Part shown: piece after piece, positions 52,162 to 55,758 of the stretch
How positions within the stretch are numbered: the stretch's first letter is position 1
Layout of the letters: each line of letters opens with the position of its first letter
NCBI GenBank assembly: GCA_017625725.1
Contig: JAGAKH010000010.1
Coordinates: 1 to 55,758 of the forward strand
Direction: 5' to 3'
Source: Bacteroidales bacterium
GTDB lineage: Bacteria > Bacteroidota > Bacteroidia > Bacteroidales > UBA932
Length of the DNA: 55,758 nucleotides
Translations under genes and position numbers: made by a program
Notes under the pieces: model-generated
The model's input: the letters and a program-made list of their open reading frames with translations, nothing else
What the model was told of the DNA's origin: nothing
Database searches by the model: none

Positions 52162-53130
52162 TTAAAGTTCCCAAGCAAGAGCGGATGCACCGAGAATGGC
52201 CGCATCAGACTCCTTGAGCTGAGAGAACACAACCTTAACCTTATTTTTCCACAAAGGAAGCACGTTGGAATTCATCGCATCCTCAATCGGTGCAAGGAGA
52301 TACTCCTTCGCTCTTGCAAGACCACCAAAGAGAACGATTGCCTCAGGAGAACTGAAGGCGATGAAATCAGCAAAAGAACGTCCAAGAATCTTTCCTGTAA
52401 ACTCAAATATCTTGAGTGCAAGCTTATCACCTTCCTTCGCAGCCTCATAAACATCCTTTGACGAGATAGTGTCAAGACTTCTGAGAACCGATGGCTCGTC
52501 AGAAAGCTCAAGCCACTCACGTGCCGTACGTGCAACACCCGTAGCTGAAGCGTAAGTCTCAAGACAGCCAGTCTTTCCGCAGTTGCATGAACGTCCGTTA
52601 TTGCGGACAGCAGTAACGTGACCAAGTTCACCTGCAAAACCGTCATGACCGTAAACCACATCACCGTTGATAACGATTCCGCTACCGACACCGGTACCGA
52701 GGGTAATCATGATGAAATTCTTCATACCTCTTGCGGCACCATAGGTCATTTCACCTACAGCAGCTGCGTTTGCGTCATTGGTAAGAGCTACAGGAAGACC
52801 GTTCATAGCCTTGGAAAGCAGCTCTGCGAAATGAATTATCCTTGTACCACCCCATGAAAGGTTTACAGCATTCTCGATTGTACCTGTGTAATAGTTGCCG
52901 TTTGGAGCTCCGACACCGATTCCTCTGATTTCACCCTCCTTGCCAGATTCCTTGATGATTCTGTTGAGAGCCTCAGCAAGTTCTGCAATATAAGGGTTGA
53001 TATCATCATATGTATCTGTGCGTATCACTGTCTGAGCAAGCACTGTTCCGCGTGCATCAACAACTCCAAGCTTGGTAGTCTGTCCACCGACATCAATACC
53101 TATTACATACTGTGAATTCATATCTGTCAT
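52162..53130 (-). CDS. ROK-family sugar kinase (glucokinase-like)
   Basis: A 322-residue cytoplasmic protein of the ROK family without a DNA-binding domain. The ATP motif is YVIGIDVGGQTTKLGVVD, followed by GVGAPNGNYYTG, ALTNDANAAAVGEMTYGAAR, the catalytic-loop region FIMITLGTGVGSGIVINGD with GELGHVTA, and the ROK zinc motif CNCGKTGCLETYAS. This layout is that of glucokinases and related hexokinases. It may phosphorylate glucose or a similar sugar imported by the transporter encoded 18 bases upstream, and could also use glucose released by the mannan pathway. A Met at residue 4 is an alternative start. Confidence 0.92.
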   Translation of the reverse strand: MTDMNSQYVIGIDVGGQTTKLGVVDARGTVLAQTVIRTDTYDDINPYIAELAEALNRIIKESGKEGEIRGIGVGAPNGNYYTGTIENAVNLSWGGTRIIHFAELLSKAMNGLPVALTNDANAAAVGEMTYGAARGMKNFIMITLGTGVGSGIVINGDVVYGHDGFAGELGHVTAVRNNGRSCNCGKTGCLETYASATGVARTAREWLELSDEPSVLRSLDTISSKDVYEAAKEGDKLALKIFEFTGKILGRSFADFIAFSSPEAIVLFGGLARAKEYLLAPIEDAMNSNVLPLWKNKVKVVFSQLKESDAAILGASALAWEL

Positions 53131-53148
53131 GATCGTATTAATTTATTA

Positions 53149-54387
53149 TTAAGCCTTCTTTACCTTTGATCCAAAAAGAGCAAACCAGAGAATGTATGCA
53201 AGAGCTGCAATAAGTACCCAGTAGCTCTGGATATATCCGGCCACGTCAGCAACAGCACCCTGAACAAGCGGAACGATACCTCCACCGCAAACCATCACCA
53301 TAAAGAGACCGGATGCGATTGAAGTGTACTTGCCAAGTCCCTCAACTGCGAGATTGAAGATTGCTCCCCACATAACCGAAGTACAAAGACCGCAGAGAAC
53401 GAAGAATGCAACACCTACAGGAACAGTAGCTCCGAGAAGGTTCACAGTCATTGTCTCAGGAAGGAACATTCCGAGAAGGAGGAAGAGGATAGCTACTGAA
53501 CTTACTGCTGTCATCATAGTACGGCTGGAAACCTTTCCTCCGACAGCACCTGCAACAAGACGGCCGCAAAGCATGAGGAACCAGTATGCTCCGACGAGCG
53601 TACCAGCCACACCGGCTGCGATATTAAGACCGTTTACGTCTGTCATATAAAGGTTTGCGACGTTTGGAATACCTACCTCGATACCTACATAAAGGAAGAT
53701 TGCAATCACACCGAATACAAGGTTCTTGTGTGAAACTGCACCCTTGATGCTGTCAGCTGTGCTTTCTTTCTCCTGATTGCCAGCCTCAAGTTCAGGCTCT
53801 GGAATATATGAGAAGAGGATGATGAGGAATGCGAGAGCGAAGATTCCCATAGCTATGAACAATGCCGGGTTCACGTCAGCAACCTGAGTCTTCTCAGTAA
53901 CCTCACCGATGAGGTAACCTGCGAACACAGGAACGATTGTAGCTGAAAGTGAGTTGCATGATCCGCCGAGCTGGATGAGCTGGTTACCTCTGTTTCCGCC
54001 GCCACCGAGGGTGTTAAGCATCGGGTTTACAACTGTATTGAGCATACACATTGAGAAACCTGAAACGAATGCACCGAGAAGATAGATTACAAAGCTGCCG
54101 AAAACACCTGAAAGATATGAGATTCCGACACCCACAAAACCTACCGCTACTGCTGCAAGAGCAGTGAACTTGTAACCCTTTCCTTTAAGAAGGAAGCCGG
54201 CAGGAAGACCCATGAATGCGTAAGCGATAAAGTTAGCCGCATTACCGAGCTGAGACATGAAGTTTGTAGCTCCGAACTGAGCCTTTGCAATGATACCCAT
54301 TGGGTTCTGAAGTCCTGTCACAAATGAGATCATGGCGAAAAGGAAGAACATGATTCCAATCGCGAGGACGTTACCTTTTTTGTTCAT
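53149..54387 (-). CDS. MFS sugar transporter (FucP/glucose-galactose type)
   Basis: A 412-residue transporter with 12 helices of the fucose/glucose-galactose:proton symporter group. Supporting stretches are AMISFVTGLQNPMGIIAKAQ, FIAYAFMGLPAGFLLKGKGY (helix 2-3 loop with G-x-x-x-G), NTVVNPMLNTLGGGGNRGNQ, which matches the family NP-x-x-x-x-LG core, and GIEVGIPNVANLYM at the start of the second half. Later come GAYWFLMLCGRLVAGAVGGK and ALCTS-like GLCTSVMWGAIFNLAVEGLG. It heads the operon with the ROK kinase, so uptake and phosphorylation of a hexose are coupled. A stretch TATCTTAG upstream is a near match to a -7 element. Confidence 0.9.
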   Translation of the reverse strand: MNKKGNVLAIGIMFFLFAMISFVTGLQNPMGIIAKAQFGATNFMSQLGNAANFIAYAFMGLPAGFLLKGKGYKFTALAAVAVGFVGVGISYLSGVFGSFVIYLLGAFVSGFSMCMLNTVVNPMLNTLGGGGNRGNQLIQLGGSCNSLSATIVPVFAGYLIGEVTEKTQVADVNPALFIAMGIFALAFLIILFSYIPEPELEAGNQEKESTADSIKGAVSHKNLVFGVIAIFLYVGIEVGIPNVANLYMTDVNGLNIAAGVAGTLVGAYWFLMLCGRLVAGAVGGKVSSRTMMTAVSSVAILFLLLGMFLPETMTVNLLGATVPVGVAFFVLCGLCTSVMWGAIFNLAVEGLGKYTSIASGLFMVMVCGGGIVPLVQGAVADVAGYIQSYWVLIAALAYILWFALFGSKVKKA

Positions 54388-54492
54388 ATTACCTGTTTTT
54401 TATGTTAATAATTAAATATGGTCAGTAAAAATCGCACTAAGATAGGAAAAAAAACTAAACTACGCTATAACAGGCGTGATTTTATCCCTTGA

Positions 54493-55104
54493 TCAATGGG
54501 CAAATATGAATCCGAAATACAATCTCGGGCCTGAAGGACGATTCACACCTGAAGAGTTTACTGCAACAAGCCAATCCAGCTTAAGAGTCAGGTGAAGGGC
54601 CTTGCCGGCCGCATATTCTACCCCGACAAAAGGATCTACCGCAAAGAACGGTGTCTTGTTGAACACAACGTGTTCTTCTCTGATCCAGTCATCCTTCCTG
54701 CCGTCAAACATATAGAAGGCAGTTTCCATACCTCCTCCCACCATCACACCTGCATAAGGATAAAACTTCCCCGTCTGCCAATACCAGTCACAAAGGGCTC
54801 CGGTCCAGAAAAGTTTGTTGAAACTGCCATCTTCCACGCCCCTGGAAAGTCCCATATTGGAGAAATATCCTTCTGCTCCGAACCTGAAATGTTCCGTCAC
54901 CCTAAGTTTGACGAGACCTCCTATTCCAAAGGTTGGTCCTTGTGGATTGAATAAATACGGATTGTCACATCCGCTGAGATATCCGGTATGAACGAGCATA
55001 CCTCCTGAATAGCCCTTTATGAATCTGTCGTCATCCCTTTCTACTGCTGATAAAGCAATTGCTGCACTGAACAATGCAGCCATAGATAATAGAAGTTTTC
55101 TCAT
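54493..55104 (-). CDS. Small outer-membrane beta-barrel protein
   Basis: A 203-residue protein with a signal peptide (1-20, ending ALSA). The rest reads as an eight- to ten-strand beta-barrel, with strands such as PTFGIGGLVKLRVTEHFRFG, PYAGVMVGGGMETAFYM, FFAVDPFVGVEYAAGKALHL and RLYFGFIFAH at the end. It resembles porin-family or outer-membrane-protein-W-like proteins without clear assignment. It stands alone with its own -7 element at 55123-55130. Confidence 0.65.
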   Translation of the reverse strand: MRKLLLSMAALFSAAIALSAVERDDDRFIKGYSGGMLVHTGYLSGCDNPYLFNPQGPTFGIGGLVKLRVTEHFRFGAEGYFSNMGLSRGVEDGSFNKLFWTGALCDWYWQTGKFYPYAGVMVGGGMETAFYMFDGRKDDWIREEHVVFNKTPFFAVDPFVGVEYAAGKALHLTLKLDWLVAVNSSGVNRPSGPRLYFGFIFAH

Positions 55105-55122
55105 AATTTATAAATCAAGCTA

Positions 55123-55130
55123 CAAATATA
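55123..55130 (-). promoter_or_regulatory. -7 element (TATATTTG, minus strand)
   Basis: The complement of CAAATATA is TATATTTG, 19 bases before the ATG at 55104. No TTTG is seen at the -33 distance. Confidence 0.55.
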
Positions 55131-55459
55131 CACAAAAATAGGGTTATCATATATCAGTACATGACATTAGGGTTTAAAGACCAATGGTTGCAGACCTGTA
55201 TTAAAAATCATATAAGGTATATGTATTGAACTGCCCGAAGCACATATATAAACAAGTCAGGAGGCAGATTGCAGGTATACAATCTTGGGACTTCAGATTT
55301 TTCTTTGAGTCGTTGTGCAATCAGAACAGGCATATTACTAAAAAAGTAATAGAACGAGGCTACCGGATGAAGTAGGATAATAATTTTAAAGCATAAAAGC
55401 TGAATAATTACAACTTTTTACCGGGAAACGGATTTTTTGACAAAAATTTTTATAAAGAA
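55131..55459. other. A+T-rich gap without genes
   Basis: I see no reading frame, repeat or hairpin of note in these 329 bases on either strand. Confidence 0.5.
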
Positions 55460-55490
55460 TTTGGATATTAATTAAAAATCTTTACCTTTG
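55460..55490 (+). promoter_or_regulatory. Full Bacteroidetes promoter without a gene
   Basis: TTTG at 55460-55463 is followed after exactly 19 bases by TACCTTTG at 55483-55490, a complete TTTG-N19-TAnnTTTG match. Transcription would begin near 55497. No coding frame follows. Confidence 0.85.
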
Positions 55491-55496
55491 CCATAG

Positions 55497-55583
55497 ACAT
55501 CAGAAATAATTTCGTGTCTATTTGTTAAGTTCGTTTTATATAGGGCAGGATTCCTTGGGGAGGGAGTCCTGCCATTCCTTTTT
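55497..55583 (+). ncRNA. Candidate small RNA, about 87 nt
   Basis: The unit runs from the strong promoter above to a terminator hairpin: 12 bp between 55544-55555 and 55562-55573 (two or three G-T pairs) with loop TGGGGA, then ATTCCTTTTT. A second, weaker pairing, AGACA (55496-55500) with TGTCT (55515-55519), can form at the 5' end. There is no start codon with a usable frame. The region is unlike the tRNA gene downstream, which has its own -7 element. No RNA family is recognised. Confidence 0.55.
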
Positions 55584-55598
55584 GAAAGACTGGGCAAC

Positions 55599-55619
55599 GG
55601 GGATGTGCTCCCCTTCTGT
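55599..55619 (+). terminator. Second terminator-like hairpin
   Basis: GGGGA-TGTGC-TCCCC forms a 5-bp stem followed by TTCTGTTT. It may back up the terminator of the candidate small RNA. Confidence 0.45.
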
Positions 55620-55659
55620 TTAACGGTTTAACTTCTGTTTATTTTCTACTTATTTTTAT

Positions 55660-55667
55660 TATATTTG
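55660..55667 (+). promoter_or_regulatory. -7 element (TATATTTG) of the tRNA gene
   Basis: TATATTTG matches TAnnTTTG and lies 13 bases before the mature 5' end of the tRNA. GTTTA near 55637 is an approximate -33. Confidence 0.6.
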
Positions 55668-55680
55668 TACCCTCAATAAT

Positions 55681-55758
55681 GGAAAGATGCTCGAGTGGCT
55701 GAAGAGGCACGCCTGGAAAGCGTGTAGTCGCCTAAAGCGGCTCACGGGTTCGAATCCC
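55681..55758 (+). tRNA. tRNA-Ser (anticodon GGA), 3' end cut by window edge
   Basis: The acceptor 5' strand is GGAAAGA. The anticodon arm is CACGC-CTGGAAA-GCGTG, giving anticodon GGA (reads UCC and UCU serine codons). A long variable arm (GTCGCC-TAAA-GCGGC) marks a class II tRNA, and the T-arm begins GGTTCGAATCC. The 3' acceptor strand lies beyond the window. Confidence 0.95.

Noticed and set aside
1-55758. CRISPR arrays, rRNA genes, insertion sequences and integrases
   Set aside because: I looked for regular spaced repeats, rRNA motifs and transposase or recombinase motifs and saw none.

Overview
The window looks like a chromosomal segment of a Bacteroidales bacterium, probably from a gut-type, glycan-degrading lineage. 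The evidence is a SusC/SusD pair, many lipoproteins with short signal peptides, promoters of the Bacteroidetes TTTG-N19-TAnnTTTG type, almost no Shine-Dalgarno sequences, and families typical of this order. I cannot name the genus from sequence alone.

Layout. 1-4700: a truncated DUF1653 gene, a decayed gene with two in-frame TAG codons, a SIMPL-domain protein, a stretch that may hold a small RNA, and two outer-membrane proteins. 4793-20555: a beta-mannan utilisation locus. One minus-strand transcript carries, in order, a GH130 phosphorylase, an AraC regulator, two GH26 mannanases, a GH37 trehalase-like lipoprotein, SusC, SusD, a surface lipoprotein, an AGE-family 2-epimerase and a GPH sugar symporter. 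A SusE/F-like lipoprotein with four tandem modules is read divergently. Likely pathway: GH26 enzymes cut mannan outside the cytoplasm, SusCD and the lipoproteins bind and import oligosaccharides, the symporter brings mannobiose in, the epimerase makes mannosyl-glucose, and GH130 phosphorolyses it to mannose 1-phosphate and glucose. Repeated ATGATAC boxes in the divergent intergenic region are candidate regulator sites.

20708-30846: an EamA transporter, a metallophosphoesterase lipoprotein preceded by two broken small lipoprotein genes, a cobalamin riboswitch controlling a BtuB-like receptor and an N-terminally short BtuC-like permease, a lipocalin, a DUF4434 protein and an unrecognised membrane protein.

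30872-38286: a co-directional minus-strand cluster that reads as a phosphate or polyphosphate module. It encodes a DUF47/PhoU-like protein, a membrane protein that looks like a degenerate PiT phosphate transporter fused to a LuxR-type helix-turn-helix, an OprO/OprP-like porin, a lamin-tail lipoprotein, two CYTH-type proteins and a DASS transporter. The PiT-like/HTH fusion is the best candidate in this window for an undescribed system. A GC-rich direct repeat overlaps the end of the DASS gene.

38436-55758: RNase R, a tripartite RND efflux operon, an esterase-GH2-folD group, and a sugar transporter-ROK kinase-purD operon that ends at a strong terminator. A small barrel protein follows, then a candidate small RNA with its own promoter and terminator, and a tRNA-Ser(GGA) cut off by the window end. 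All functions are read from sequence patterns without database searches.
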